Shown: positions 43,967-54,375, counted from the stretch's first letter. The stretch is 64,000 nucleotides of DNA from Erwinia piriflorinigrans CFBP 5888 (GCF_001050515.1 NZ_CAHS01000023.1:1-64000); one strand, 5' to 3'. The notes: a model not told the origin generated them from the sequence alone. Numbers and translations are program-made.

Positions 43967-44869
43967 CTACTGTTTGAGTTTCGGATCCAGAGCGTCGCGT
44001 AAACCGTCGCCCATCAGGTTAAATGCCAGTACCGTCAGCAGAATCGCCACCCCAGGAAAGGTGACCACCCACCAGGCGCTTTGCGCAAACTGCAATACGT
44101 CGGAGAGCATGGTGCCCCACTCCGGCGTAGGCGGCTGCGCGCCCATACCCAGGAAACCCAGCGCGGCCATATCAAGGATGGCGTTGGAAAAACCGAGAGA
44201 TGCCTGCACGATCAGCGGTGCCAGGCAGTTTGGTAAAATATTGACGAACATCTGGCGCAGCATGCCGGCTCCCGCCACGCGCGATGCCGTGACGTAATCC
44301 CGCGTGACTTCGACCAGCACCGCAGCGCGGGTCAGACGGATATAGTGCGGCAGTGCGACAAAGGTCAATGCCAGCGAGGCATTAACAATCGACGGGCCAA
44401 AAATAGCCACCAGCACCAGCGCCAGTAACAGGCTTGGCAGCGCCAGCATGATATCCACCAAACGCATAATGGCAGCGTCAACCGCGCCGCCGACGTAACC
44501 GGCGATCAGGCCAAAAATCACCCCCATCACCAGCGACAGCACCACCACCAGACAGCCAACCAGTAACGACAGGCGCGCACCGTACATCAGGCGCGACAGC
44601 ACATCACGACCGACATCATCAGTGCCCAAGACATACTGCCAGCTGCCGCCCTCCTGCCAGGCGGGCGGATGCAGCAGCGCGTCGCGGAACTGCTCTGCGG
44701 GCGCATGCGGGGCCAGCACGTTGGCAAAAAGGGCGATTAAGATCATCAAAACCACGTAAACCAGGCCGATAACGGCGCCTTTGTTACGCTTAAAATAGTG
44801 CCAGAATTCCTGTAACGGGGTCATCGGCTTGGGTGCAGCGTTGATGCTGCCTGGTTCCATAACAGACAT
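43967..44869 (-). CDS. dppC: Dipeptide ABC transporter permease DppC
   Basis: This 300-residue inner-membrane permease has an N-terminal OppC-type helix and five further helices. The EAA loop is [26 protein letters not shown]. It forms the channel with DppB. It lies 9 bp behind dppB. Confidence 0.95.
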   Translation of the reverse strand: MSVMEPGSINAAPKPMTPLQEFWHYFKRNKGAVIGLVYVVLMILIALFANVLAPHAPAEQFRDALLHPPAWQEGGSWQYVLGTDDVGRDVLSRLMYGARLSLLVGCLVVVLSLVMGVIFGLIAGYVGGAVDAAIMRLVDIMLALPSLLLALVLVAIFGPSIVNASLALTFVALPHYIRLTRAAVLVEVTRDYVTASRVAGAGMLRQMFVNILPNCLAPLIVQASLGFSNAILDMAALGFLGMGAQPPTPEWGTMLSDVLQFAQSAWWVVTFPGVAILLTVLAFNLMGDGLRDALDPKLKQ

Positions 44870-44878
44870 ATTGGCCCC

Positions 44879-45898
44879 TTATTTCTTATGACGGATGCGC
44901 GGATTCACCACGCCGTAAAGCAGGTCAACCAGCAGATTGACGAGAATAATCAGCGTCGCCACCATCAGCACCCCGCCCTGAACCACCGGATAGTCGCGGC
45001 GCTGGAGTGCATCGATTAACCAGCGCCCGAGGCCCGGCCAGGAGAAGATGGTTTCGGTGAGGATGGCTCCGGCCAGCAGCGTACCGACCTGCAATCCGAT
45101 CACCGTAACCACCGGCAGCATGGCATTGCGCAATGCATGCACCACGATAACCCGCATTGGCGTCAACCCTTTGGCGCGTGCGGTACGGATATAGTCTTCA
45201 CCCAGCACTTCCAGCATCGCCGAGCGCGTCATGCGCACAATCACCGCCAGCGGAATGGTTCCCAGCACGATGGCCGGCAGGATCATATGCATCACCGCAT
45301 CTTTGAAATCGCCGGGTTCGCCCCAAATCAGCGTGTCGATCAGCATAAAGCCGGTTAGCGGCTGACTGTCATCCAGAAATACGGTGTCGGCGATACGCCC
45401 GGAGACCGGGGTCAGATTGAGCTGCACCGATACCAGCATGATCAGCATCATGCCCCACCAGAAAATTGGCATTGAGTAGCCGGTCAGGGAGATGCCCACG
45501 GCGGTGTGGTCAAAAATGGAGCCGCGTTTGACCGCCGCCAGCACGCCTGCCGGAATACCAACGGCGATGGCAAACAGCATCGCGCAGAAGCCCAGTTCCA
45601 GCGTGGCCTTAAAGCGCGGGACAAATTCGTCCCACACCGGCACACGGCTCTTCAGCGACAGGCCCAGATCACCATGCATGACGCCATTGATATAGGTGAT
45701 GTACTGCTGCCAGAGGGGTTTATCGAGGCCGAGCTGGGCCATCAGCTGGGCGTGGCGTTCGGCGGAGATACCGCGTTCGCCGACCATAATCATCACCGGG
45801 TCACCGGGGATCATATGCACAAACGCGAATGTTAACAGGGTGATACCAATAAACGTCGGGATGACAAGTCCCAGGCGTCGGAGTATGAATTGCAGCAT
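44879..45898 (-). CDS. dppB: Dipeptide ABC transporter permease DppB
   Basis: This 339-residue permease has the OppB-type N-terminus (MLQFILRRLGLVIPTFIGITLLTFAFVHMIPGDP) and the EAA loop GEDYIRTARAKGLTPMRVIVVHALRN. It is separated from dppA by 204 bases that contain two hairpins, which would reduce its expression relative to the binding protein. Confidence 0.95.
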   Translation of the reverse strand: MLQFILRRLGLVIPTFIGITLLTFAFVHMIPGDPVMIMVGERGISAERHAQLMAQLGLDKPLWQQYITYINGVMHGDLGLSLKSRVPVWDEFVPRFKATLELGFCAMLFAIAVGIPAGVLAAVKRGSIFDHTAVGISLTGYSMPIFWWGMMLIMLVSVQLNLTPVSGRIADTVFLDDSQPLTGFMLIDTLIWGEPGDFKDAVMHMILPAIVLGTIPLAVIVRMTRSAMLEVLGEDYIRTARAKGLTPMRVIVVHALRNAMLPVVTVIGLQVGTLLAGAILTETIFSWPGLGRWLIDALQRRDYPVVQGGVLMVATLIILVNLLVDLLYGVVNPRIRHKK

Positions 45899-46041
45899 AT
45901 TCCGGATTCTCTTCTGTTTCCTGCCAGCCGTAACCGACAGGATTATTATTGCTCACATCTTGCGCGCGGTGATACCCGTGGGTATGTCCCCGCTCGCGAC
46001 GCAAATAATGCGCCTTGACGACCGTTTTGCTCACTGGCAAG

Positions 46042-46097
46042 AAGGGCCGGATATTCCCGGCCCTTTGAAAAAGTGTCTGGCCGTTTTCACACGGCCA
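46042..46097 (-). terminator. Two hairpins between dppA and dppB (attenuating)
   Basis: AAGGGCCGG/CCGGCCCTT (46042–46065) and TGGCCGT/ACGGCCA (46078–46097) follow the dppA stop immediately. Stem-loops behind the gene of an abundant binding protein commonly stabilise its mRNA and lower readthrough into the permease genes. Confidence 0.6.
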
Positions 46098-46102
46098 ACA
46101 CC

Positions 46103-47713
46103 TTATTCCCTGATATCGACATTCTCGAAGTGGTGTTTACTTAAGGGATCGACCACGTAGCCAGTGACCTTTGTGCTGACCGGCTCGTACACCGTCGAGT
46201 GGGCGATAATCAGCGCAGGCACCTGATCGTGCATCATGACCTGAGCCTGCCTGTAATATTCAATACGCTTGTTGTGATCGGCCTCGGCGCGTGCCGGTTG
46301 GATCAGATCTTCAAACGGCTTATAGCACCAGCGTGAATAGTTCGATCCGTCTTTCGCCGCTGCACAGCTAAACAGGGTGGCGAAGAAGTTATCCGGGTCG
46401 CCGTTGTCTCCGGTCCAGCCCATCATCACGGTCTGGTGTTCACCGGCTTTGGCACGCTTCAGGTATTCACCCCATTCGTAGGTGACGATTTTGGCCTTCA
46501 CGCCAATCTTCGCCCAGTCGCTCTGGATCATTTCGGCCATACGGCGCGCATTCGGGTTATACGGACGCTGTACCGGCATCGCCCACAGATCGATAGTAAA
46601 GCCATCCGCCATACCCGCTTCTTTCAGCAACGCTTTGGCTTTTTCCGGGTCGTAAGGGTAATCCTGAATCGTGTCGTTATAGCTCCAGATGGTTGGCGGA
46701 ATGAGGTTTTTCGCCGTCTGGCCCGCACCCTGATAAACCGCTGTGATAATCGCCTTTTTGTTTACCGACATCGTCAGCGCCTGGCGCACCTTCAGATTAT
46801 CCAGCGGTTTCTTCTCGGTGTTGAACGCCAGGTAACCGACGTTCAGGCCTGGTATCTGCATCAGGTTGATATTTTTATCTTCCTTCATGCGCGCCAGATC
46901 CGCCGGATTCGGGTACGGCATCACCTGGCATTCGCCTTTTTGCATTTTGGCGTAGCGCACAGAGGCATCAGGCGTGATGGAGAACACCAGACGGTCTATC
47001 TTCGGTTTGTTGCCCCAGTAGTCCGGGTTGGCTTTGTACAGGATGCGCGAATCTTTCTGGTACTGCATCAGCTGGAACGGGCCGGTGCCGACCGGATTCA
47101 GATCCAGCTTCTCCGGCGTACCGGCTTTCAGCATATTATCGGCATATTCAGCGGAGAGAATCGACGCGAAGTCCATACCAAGGTCAGCAAGGAACGGCGA
47201 CTCCGGGCGGTTCAGCTCGAAACGAACGGTGGAATCATCGACTTTAACAATTTTGCTAATCAGTTTAGGCATATCCATGCCTTCAAAGTACTCGTAGCTG
47301 CCGCCGGAAACCCCGTGATATTTATTGTTCTTATCCAGCTGGCGCTCGAACGAGAACACCACGTCGTCGGCGTTGACATTGCGCGTAGGTTTAAAATCTT
47401 TGGTGGTCTGCCACTTCACGCCCTGGCGCAGATGGAAAGTATAGGTTTTGCCATCGGCGCTAACATCCCATTTCTCCGCCAGACCTGGCTCAATTTCAGT
47501 GGTGCCAATTTTAAATTCAACCAGGCGATTGTAGATCGGCACTGAACTGGCGTCATAAGTGGTGCCCGAAGTAAACAGCTGCGGGTTAAAACCTTCTGGA
47601 GAACCTTCAGAACAGTAAACCAACGTTTTTGCCTGAACGCCTGTGGCAATCATCAATGCAATGGCGCTGAGACCCACTTTCAGCATCCCGTAGTTAGCCA
47701 GGGGAATACGCAT
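46103..47713 (-). CDS. dppA: Periplasmic dipeptide-binding protein DppA
   Basis: This 536-residue solute-binding protein of family 5 (SBP_bac_5) has a signal peptide (cleavage after GVQA) and the opening KTLVYCSEGSPEGFNPQLF. The mid motif VGTGPFQLMQYQKDSRILYKANPDYWG is present. It binds dipeptides and some haem or 5-aminolevulinate, and also serves peptide chemotaxis in E. coli. It is first in the operon. The leader has a C/A-rich stretch just before the ribosome-binding site that suits control by the sRNA GcvB. Confidence 0.96.
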   Translation of the reverse strand: MRIPLANYGMLKVGLSAIALMIATGVQAKTLVYCSEGSPEGFNPQLFTSGTTYDASSVPIYNRLVEFKIGTTEIEPGLAEKWDVSADGKTYTFHLRQGVKWQTTKDFKPTRNVNADDVVFSFERQLDKNNKYHGVSGGSYEYFEGMDMPKLISKIVKVDDSTVRFELNRPESPFLADLGMDFASILSAEYADNMLKAGTPEKLDLNPVGTGPFQLMQYQKDSRILYKANPDYWGNKPKIDRLVFSITPDASVRYAKMQKGECQVMPYPNPADLARMKEDKNINLMQIPGLNVGYLAFNTEKKPLDNLKVRQALTMSVNKKAIITAVYQGAGQTAKNLIPPTIWSYNDTIQDYPYDPEKAKALLKEAGMADGFTIDLWAMPVQRPYNPNARRMAEMIQSDWAKIGVKAKIVTYEWGEYLKRAKAGEHQTVMMGWTGDNGDPDNFFATLFSCAAAKDGSNYSRWCYKPFEDLIQPARAEADHNKRIEYYRQAQVMMHDQVPALIIAHSTVYEPVSTKVTGYVVDPLSKHHFENVDIRE

Positions 47714-47730
47714 ATTTAGACTCCAGTAGT

Positions 47731-47750
47731 GATGTGTGATGTGTGTTGTA
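47731..47750 (-). promoter_or_regulatory. C/A-rich GcvB-type target in the dppA leader
   Basis: The minus strand reads TACAACACACATCACACATC, ending about eight bases before the GGAGT ribosome-binding sequence of dppA. In E. coli and Salmonella the G/U-rich region R1 of GcvB pairs with such C/A-rich stretches of dppA and oppA mRNA. The gcvB gene is not in this window. Confidence 0.45.
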
Positions 47751-48316
47751 CGCCGGCCGATAATTTTTTTGGGTGGCCTGTGCGTGGTGCCTTACGGCTA
47801 CAGTTAAGGTGTAAGAAAGGTGAAGCCCGTCGGCAGGGCAGCATTAAAAAGAGATCATGACCTTTACCTGAAGGCTAAATTTGTCAACAGATTCAGAAAA
47901 GGTCAATCAAAAAGGCGGGATGACGTGCATTTAATGTGAATAATATCATCAAATAAAAAAATACTTAATCTCCATTAAGCAGCTTAAAATTTTATTTATA
48001 ATCCTTAATATAAGTTTATCAGCCAATGTCTTGCCATTAACACAGCACATAACTCTACAAAAAAAGTCTCATATTGCAGGTAAATAAACGCTTAAAACAT
48101 CATAGGACGATCTTTAGTTCTGCATTTCCAGTTAAAAATAGTGCAATGCTGATATAAGCAGTCAGCCATAAACGGCTTTCAGCTATAAGAAAAATGCAGC
48201 GCGAAATAAGTGTTCGATCTCTGTCTGCGTCCGCTATGCATACAGAATTTCCGCCATATTCTGCCCCGCAAGCCGTGCCGGGGCATGTATCATCGGTGGA
48301 CGTGACGTATTGGTAC
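47751..48316. other. Intergenic region upstream of dppA
   Basis: The region is AT-rich from about 47930 and contains the dppA promoter and the 3' end of the autotransporter transcript. E. coli has tRNA gene proK upstream of dppA; I see no tRNA here. A 108-codon leftward frame (48100–48426) overlaps the autotransporter out of frame and looks spurious. Confidence 0.5.
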
Positions 48317-51300
48317 TCAGAAATGCCAGGTAAGATCGGCACCCACGCTGTTGGTCTGCCGCTTTTCAGCAAGTTGTCCTGACCAGTTGAGGGCCACCGA
48401 CAGGCTTTTCCCCTCCTGCATGCCAACGCCGAGTTTCATGACCACACCGTCGCGCGACGCGACCGGACTAGTCACCGTAAACGCATTCCCGGTGTTAAAG
48501 CGCAGCGTCGTTTCTCCGGCCGTTGGATTATAGCGGTGCTGCCAGCCGGTTTCTGCAAAGACACTGGCATTCAGATCGCGACCCATCTGCCAACGGGTGC
48601 CGGTTCGCAGACCTGCTTCAGAAACCAGGGCATGGCTTTCTTCCTTCCCGGCGTTCAGTGCCGCTGCGCCGCCGCTTTCTGCAAAGCCTTCACGAGCCAG
48701 ACTGCTGTAACTCAGACCAACAAAAGGCTCCAGCGTGGTCGGGCCGCTTAGCAGGTTATAGCCGCCATCGGCGAACAGCTGTGCGGATCGCGCACCGTAG
48801 TGGGCGCTATCGCTATCGTGCTGATTACCGAAGTTAACCTGACGGTCCGTGCTAATACGGTGCCACCCAAGCGCACCACCGCCACGCAGCGTTATGGCAC
48901 CGACCGTGCGGCTACCGTAACCGGCCAGCCAGCCGTTATCACTATTGGCACTGCCAGCGCTGTTGCCATTCAGCGCTGTACGCGTGTAGCCTGCCGCCGC
49001 GCCCAGCCGTGCGCCATTGCCAATCGCCCGATCTGCACCGAATATCACGCCATATACCGAGTCGCTGTAGCTGTATGTGCCGCTATCTCCCTGCGCGTGC
49101 CCCCAGCTTCCCAACATACGCCCCCAGATCCCCTCATCGTCACTGCTGATATCTGGCGATGTGACTTCCCCCTGCGCCTGACGCAGCCGATCGTTAAGCG
49201 TATCCCGCACCTGCCAGCCCTCATCCAGCAGCGCACTGCTGATATCGGCATGGCGCTGCCCCGTCAGTGAACGGAAAGCTGCCTGCGCCTCGGCTGCCGT
49301 GGTGCTGGCGAGAATCGATTCGCGCAGCGAATTACCCGCCGGAAGAGAGTCAACGGCAGTGGCCACCGCCCGGGGATTACCGGCATCGGCAACTGAGGCG
49401 AACGATGTGTCGTTGCGTCCGGTTGTCAGGGTAACGCTATCGTTATCGTAGGCAAGACGGGTACCGAGGAAGAGGAAATCAGGAGACACGCTGTTGAATC
49501 GACCATTAACCCCCTGTTCTGCTGACATAATCTGGAACGTTTTTCCCGTCAGGCTCTCCACCTGCGGCATCGTCAGCAGGTTAGTGGTATTTTCCGCCAA
49601 CACGGCGACATCCCCCCCATTTAGCAAGATCTTTCCGCCTGAGCGCAGCCGGTCACTGCGGCCATCAGGAGCAACCTCAACGGCGAGATGTGAACCGGGT
49701 TGAAAGGTGATATCCCCGTCCGAAGTCAGCGTACCCAACGAATTGCCAGGTGCAACGATCCCCCCTTTACGCACATTAACCGAGCCGGTGTGGCCATTAC
49801 CGGCCAGGATCCCGCTATCCTGTACCGTGACATCAGAGGTGACAGAACCATTTACCGCAAGGCGACCCTCTTTGACCCAGGTACTTCCGCTATAGGTGCT
49901 ATTACCGCTCAGAATCAGCGTACCCGCCCCGGTTTTGGTCAAACTGCCGACGAATGTTTTATTGGTAAGCGGATCTCTGCCGTAGTCAGACAACAGCTGC
50001 TGCTTTGCCGCTATCACTTTTCTCACTACGTCGACCTGATCCTGATCGAGTTCTAGCGGCTGGTTTGATGATGGATCGTCTATCTTGCCCTGCCGTAAAG
50101 CGACGTTCAATTCATCCAACTGTGCCTGCTCAAATTGCCTGCGGGCTACCGTTGCCGTATCGGAGATATTATTGGACCAGGTATCGGTTACCGCTGCCGG
50201 CATGCTGACGGCCAGGTTACCCAATAATTGTCCAGGGCCATTCATTGCTTTAGCGACATCAATCAGCCCCCAGCCCGTAATGGCGTTGGGGGTTCCGGTG
50301 CTGCCAGCAATAATCTTCGTCAGATAACCATAGGTATGCTGAGCCGAATGATGGTCATAAATGGCGTAGTCGCTGATAGCCCGCCGGGTATCAATGCCCG
50401 GTGCTACGACCATCTCCTTCGCGGTGGTCAGTAATACGCTCAGAGCCTGGTCATTTGACAGATAAGGAAAACGCTGCATCACCAGCGCCAGTGGGCCGGA
50501 GGCATAAGGTGCGCTGGCTGAAGTGCCATTGAAATAGGGGTTATACCCGCCACCTGGCTTGGTTGTCAGTGCCGCCGTCGGTGCCATCAGACACCAGTAA
50601 CGCGCCACGCCGCACTGGTTATAGACCTGCTCGCCATGCGGCGAATAGCCGCTTACCGCCAGCCAGCTTGTCTCCAGGTCGGGACGGTACCAGGGCAGTG
50701 CCGCCATCATATCCGGGTTCTTTTGCGGGTCGTTGGAGGCGGAAATCACTTCAACGTAGTGATATTTTTCAGCGGCTTCTGCGGTGGCATCAAGCCAGGT
50801 CTTTTCACCGGCGGCACTACGCTTGTTAAATAAGGTGTAAGCGTTAATCATCTGGGCCGTATTATCAGTAAGATTTTCTCTGTCAATATTGGAATTCTGC
50901 CCCCAGCTCTGATTCACCATGCGTACACCACTGTTACCAAGCGCCGCGAATGCGGCAGTAAAATAGTTATAATCCAGCGTGTTGGAACCCTGCTCCCTGT
51001 TGTCATCCGTGCCGTTAGTGTTGGCAACATAGAGCTGCGATGCAAAAGCGATTCCCTGCATGCCTTTCCCATTGCGGGATGCGGCAATAGCACCCGATAC
51101 CTCGGTGCCGTGGGAATCATTTATCGTAGGATCGTAATTCCCCTTCACTAAAAACGGGTCTCCTTTACTGACCGGGATCTTACTGTTGGATGTATTGGTA
51201 TAAAACTGATAACCGTTATCCGCATAATTCCCTAATGTGATAACGGTATGTATTCGTGGATCGTTAAATTCTGGATGGGTGGTGTCGATACCTGAATCCA

Positions 51301-51580
51301 GTACCCCTATCCGAACGCCCTCACCGGTTATCCCCTGGCTGTATGCCGCCTCCGCATGCATGGCATTAGCAGGCCAGCCAGCCCTAAATTCGGCATCCTT
51401 GCGCCAGGATATCAACGCGGCAGGACGATCGTTGGTGAATGCGCCAGAAGCCATAAGCCAGGGGGGCTGGCCACAGAGCGCATAGCCTGAATAGATCACA
51501 AATGAAAACGTGATGAGTCGTAGCGGCTTATTTTTAGCGAAGTGAGCTGTCTTTATCAGAGTGCAGTGATTCATTTTCAT
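48317..51580 (-). CDS. Subtilisin-type (S8) serine protease autotransporter
   Basis: This 1087-residue type Va secreted protein has an extended signal region (first 37 residues). An S8 peptidase domain follows, with the full triad Asp95 (GVLDSGID), His157 (DSHGTE) and Ser354 (NGTSAS). A passenger repeat near 545–640 (LTKTGAGTLILSGNSTYSG; the PATR motif) precedes a C-terminal beta-barrel from about residue 810 that ends in Phe (GADLTWHF), the outer-membrane sorting signal. Relatives include Serratia SSP and SphB1-like proteases that act on host or surface proteins. It is inserted between dppA and eptB, where E. coli has other genes. Confidence 0.93.
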   Translation of the reverse strand: MKMNHCTLIKTAHFAKNKPLRLITFSFVIYSGYALCGQPPWLMASGAFTNDRPAALISWRKDAEFRAGWPANAMHAEAAYSQGITGEGVRIGVLDSGIDTTHPEFNDPRIHTVITLGNYADNGYQFYTNTSNSKIPVSKGDPFLVKGNYDPTINDSHGTEVSGAIAASRNGKGMQGIAFASQLYVANTNGTDDNREQGSNTLDYNYFTAAFAALGNSGVRMVNQSWGQNSNIDRENLTDNTAQMINAYTLFNKRSAAGEKTWLDATAEAAEKYHYVEVISASNDPQKNPDMMAALPWYRPDLETSWLAVSGYSPHGEQVYNQCGVARYWCLMAPTAALTTKPGGGYNPYFNGTSASAPYASGPLALVMQRFPYLSNDQALSVLLTTAKEMVVAPGIDTRRAISDYAIYDHHSAQHTYGYLTKIIAGSTGTPNAITGWGLIDVAKAMNGPGQLLGNLAVSMPAAVTDTWSNNISDTATVARRQFEQAQLDELNVALRQGKIDDPSSNQPLELDQDQVDVVRKVIAAKQQLLSDYGRDPLTNKTFVGSLTKTGAGTLILSGNSTYSGSTWVKEGRLAVNGSVTSDVTVQDSGILAGNGHTGSVNVRKGGIVAPGNSLGTLTSDGDITFQPGSHLAVEVAPDGRSDRLRSGGKILLNGGDVAVLAENTTNLLTMPQVESLTGKTFQIMSAEQGVNGRFNSVSPDFLFLGTRLAYDNDSVTLTTGRNDTSFASVADAGNPRAVATAVDSLPAGNSLRESILASTTAAEAQAAFRSLTGQRHADISSALLDEGWQVRDTLNDRLRQAQGEVTSPDISSDDEGIWGRMLGSWGHAQGDSGTYSYSDSVYGVIFGADRAIGNGARLGAAAGYTRTALNGNSAGSANSDNGWLAGYGSRTVGAITLRGGGALGWHRISTDRQVNFGNQHDSDSAHYGARSAQLFADGGYNLLSGPTTLEPFVGLSYSSLAREGFAESGGAAALNAGKEESHALVSEAGLRTGTRWQMGRDLNASVFAETGWQHRYNPTAGETTLRFNTGNAFTVTSPVASRDGVVMKLGVGMQEGKSLSVALNWSGQLAEKRQTNSVGADLTWHF

Positions 51581-51882
51581 AATATATACCCGGCAAATGG
51601 AAGCAATAATTATAAAAAATAGATTCAGATCTGAAATAAACGCCTAACATCGTATGCCGCGCAGCTATTTATGGGGTAATAGTCTTTTTATATAGCTATT
51701 TAATTAATTAATAGCGACTCATTTAATCGACAGGGATAGCGCCAATGAATAACCTCAAAAGGGTAAATTTAATATCCTTCAGTGCGTTGTCATAAATAAA
51801 AAATGGAGCCTTCCTGTTAATTACTTAAGCATATTGCTTCTTTCTATTCCCGTTTCCCCCCCTGTGACGTGGAGAAGTCAAA
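51581..51882. other. Promoter region of the autotransporter
   Basis: This AT-rich stretch of about 300 bases with no ORF lies between the autotransporter start and the eptB terminator. TTAATTAATTAATAG near 51700 is a possible AT-rich promoter or H-NS-type tract. Confidence 0.4.
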
Positions 51883-51904
51883 CCCCGGTCATCGTGAACC
51901 GGGG
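51883..51904 (-). terminator. Terminator of eptB
   Basis: CCCCGGT/ACCGGGG arms form a stem about 42 bases beyond the eptB stop. On the minus strand TTTGACTT follows. Confidence 0.6.
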
Positions 51905-51945
51905 GCAGAAGTGAAATAAGTCAGCAGACGTGAGCGCGCCAGGCG

Positions 51946-53613
51946 TTACGGAATGGCACACCAGTTATTCGACGGGTTAATCCCCCCATCTGGCGACGTG
52001 TAGCCGAGGCAGCCTAAGATTGTGTCAAACAGTTCAACATGGCGGTGAGTTTTACCCGCACGTTGCTGTGCCTGTAGCTGCTCAAAAGCACGCTTATTTT
52101 GCCCATCGGCAAGATACTTATCTGACGCCCAAACCATCATCGGTACACGGAACTGCTCAGGCGGTGCCATATTGCGCGGCGTACCGTGCAGGTGCATATT
52201 GTCGCTGATCGATTCGCCATGATCGGCGGCATAAAACACAATAGCCTTCTTATCACGCAGCTGGTCAAACACGCTATCCAGCATGGTGTCGATATACAGA
52301 ATAGAGTTGTCGTAAGCGTTGATCAGCATCTCTTTACTACAGGTATCGTCTACGCCCATGCACTCAGGCTGATAGCGGGCAAACTCGCGTGGATAACGCT
52401 GTGAATAGAGATAGTGCGAACCTTTGGTGTGCAGTATCACCAAATGTTTACCTTTGGCATGGTCATCGATCGACGATTTCAGTTCCGGTATCAGCAGCAT
52501 ATCGTCTACCGATTTACCCTGATTACGCTGCTCTGAACCAATCTGCTCGCGGAAGGCGTAACTGTCCGCATCGGTATTGTTATAGAACCAAACCTCGCTC
52601 TGCATCGCGTACAGATCGGAGCTGAAGCCCAGCTCCTTCAGCACCGCAAACACGTTCTGCTCTTTAAGCGTACGGGCCGGATTATCATCCGTTCCCCCCT
52701 CGCGCACAAACATACAGCGCAACGAGAGCTTGGTGGAGGTATCACACGACTCACCACGGAACGCCACCAGATTCTTCTCTTGCGCCAGCTTCGGCGTGGT
52801 ATCGCGTTTGTAGCCGAGCAGGCCAATATGATCCCAGCGCGTGGTTTCACCGATCACGAACACCACATAGGTATCATCGATTCCGGCTGGCGCGTGATAA
52901 GTAAATTTTTTCGCCGGATCGAGCAGGTTACCGCTATCCATATGTTCGTCGTAACTGGTGTAGGCAAACAGCCCCAGCGCCGACAGCCAGTTAGACGGCA
53001 AATAGGAGTGTGCCACCACCCCGCCATAGCTTGGCAGGTCGACATTGGTCTGCTTCTCGTTGGCGCTTTGTGTCTTGTCGAAATAACGGATAGGTAGCCA
53101 GACCAGCAGCACGGCCAGCAGTAGCGCAAACAGCGGTTTGATACGCTGCCCCGGCGTTTTCATCTGTTCCAGCAGCGTCATAGGCAGGCGGCTGCGCCAG
53201 ATGGCGACCAGCGGGAGAAGGCTGATCAGCACCATCCACAGCACAAAGTGGTAACCCACCACCTCTTTCGACAGGTCGGTATCCGTGGTCATTACCGAGG
53301 CAATAATGCCGTAGCCGATGACAACATTAAAGAAGGTCATGTAGTAGCTGGCTGCGACGGAGATCACCACCAGCAGGCTGACGGATACGCGCCAGAACAG
53401 TTTTCCACCCAGTGACAACAGCCGCAGGAGAAAGAAAGTCAACAGCACCACTGCTACCACTTCAGCCAACGCGGATAGCCATTGCATCATTGCAAACTTA
53501 GCGAGGAAGGGGTCAAAGCGGCGATAGAACACCGGTATGTTGAGGAACAGTCCGATATAGAGGGCCAACAGCAGCGACAGCTTTTGCTGGGTACACATTT
53601 TAATATAATTCAT
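51946..53613 (-). CDS. eptB: Kdo2-lipid A phosphoethanolamine transferase EptB
   Basis: This 555-residue inner-membrane enzyme transfers phosphoethanolamine to the outer Kdo of LPS. Five N-terminal helices precede a periplasmic alkaline-phosphatase-like domain, with the nucleophile Thr in IGETTRWDHIG. Metal and disulphide residues are in CDTSTKLSLRCMF and YAADHGES. The end GCLGYTSPDGGINPSNNWC matches E. coli EptB. In E. coli it is repressed post-transcriptionally by MgrR. Confidence 0.94.
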   Translation of the reverse strand: MNYIKMCTQQKLSLLLALYIGLFLNIPVFYRRFDPFLAKFAMMQWLSALAEVVAVVLLTFFLLRLLSLGGKLFWRVSVSLLVVISVAASYYMTFFNVVIGYGIIASVMTTDTDLSKEVVGYHFVLWMVLISLLPLVAIWRSRLPMTLLEQMKTPGQRIKPLFALLLAVLLVWLPIRYFDKTQSANEKQTNVDLPSYGGVVAHSYLPSNWLSALGLFAYTSYDEHMDSGNLLDPAKKFTYHAPAGIDDTYVVFVIGETTRWDHIGLLGYKRDTTPKLAQEKNLVAFRGESCDTSTKLSLRCMFVREGGTDDNPARTLKEQNVFAVLKELGFSSDLYAMQSEVWFYNNTDADSYAFREQIGSEQRNQGKSVDDMLLIPELKSSIDDHAKGKHLVILHTKGSHYLYSQRYPREFARYQPECMGVDDTCSKEMLINAYDNSILYIDTMLDSVFDQLRDKKAIVFYAADHGESISDNMHLHGTPRNMAPPEQFRVPMMVWASDKYLADGQNKRAFEQLQAQQRAGKTHRHVELFDTILGCLGYTSPDGGINPSNNWCAIP

Positions 53614-53878
53614 TCAACCTTAATCCTGACCTAATCTGAACAATTGCTAAACACCATCTGAACGCTAATCAGACCCTGGCTGTGCGTCAGAGTTCACCAG
53701 CACAAACGTTTAACCTCAAGAAGGGGTACAACCAGGAGGGAGGCGAGATGACGTTGCAGTAGGGCCAGTTAAACATACTTACGCCTGCACGTCTGTGCTG
53801 ATAACAGACCACAGGAGCAAATTAGCGATTTATCGTAGAAATGGCGGAATTTTCTGATTAAAACAGGGGAAGTGACAG
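53614..53878. other. Upstream region of eptB
   Basis: I see no gene. It should hold the eptB promoter; a CRP, SigmaE or sRNA target was not identified. Confidence 0.4.
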
Positions 53879-53903
53879 CAGCCGGGTCAGACAGCCCCGG
53901 CTG
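53879..53903 (-). terminator. Terminator of ohr
   Basis: CAGCCGGG/CCCGGCTG arms (with one unpaired C) start 17 bases beyond the ohr stop on the minus strand. Confidence 0.6.
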
Positions 53904-53920
53904 TATAAGGTAAGGTTGGC

Positions 53921-54349
53921 TTAGTTGATGATATTCAGCGTCACGTCGATATTGCCACGGGTGGCATTAGAGTAAGGACAGACGATATGTGCCGCGTCCA
54001 CCAGCTTCTGTGCTTCGGCACTGTCCATGCCCGGCAGATGAATATTCAGCGTAGCTTCAATACCAAACCCGGTAGGTAACGGCCCAATGCCAACTTCACC
54101 TGCAATAAAGGCGTCTTTTGGCATGGTGAATTTATCGCGACCGGCAACAAACTTCATCGCGCCGAGGAAGCAGGCCGAATAACCGGCAGCAAACAGCTGC
54201 TCCGGGTTGGTCGCTTCGCCACCTGCACCGCCCATCTCTTTCGGTACGCCCAGTTTGATGTCCAGTACGCCGTCTGAGGAAGTCGCACGGCCGTCACGTC
54301 CACCGGTGGCTTTTGCTTTTGCGGTATAAACAACTTTTTCTAATGACAT
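53921..54349 (-). CDS. ohr: Organic hydroperoxide resistance protein Ohr
   Basis: This 142-residue thiol peroxidase reduces organic hydroperoxides with lipoyl-group-dependent recycling. The two catalytic cysteines are at 60 (YSACFLGA) and 124 ([11 protein letters not shown]), and the conserved Arg and Glu that shape the site are in GRDGRATS and GGEATNPEQ. It is transcribed in the same direction as ohrR, 86 bp downstream, with a palindrome in the gap. Confidence 0.95.
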   Translation of the reverse strand: MSLEKVVYTAKAKATGGRDGRATSSDGVLDIKLGVPKEMGGAGGEATNPEQLFAAGYSACFLGAMKFVAGRDKFTMPKDAFIAGEVGIGPLPTGFGIEATLNIHLPGMDSAEAQKLVDAAHIVCPYSNATRGNIDVTLNIIN

Positions 54350-54375
54350 AGTGAAGTTCCTTAGTGTGTTTGCTT

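Noticed and set aside
46436..47545. 369-codon frame antisense to dppA
   Set aside because: Phe/His/Arg-rich composition typical of an antisense shadow, and dppA itself is certain.
47714..48316. tRNA-Pro (proK), which E. coli has upstream of dppA
   Set aside because: No cloverleaf or the tRNA 3' consensus (GGTTCGAATCC) occurs on either strand here.
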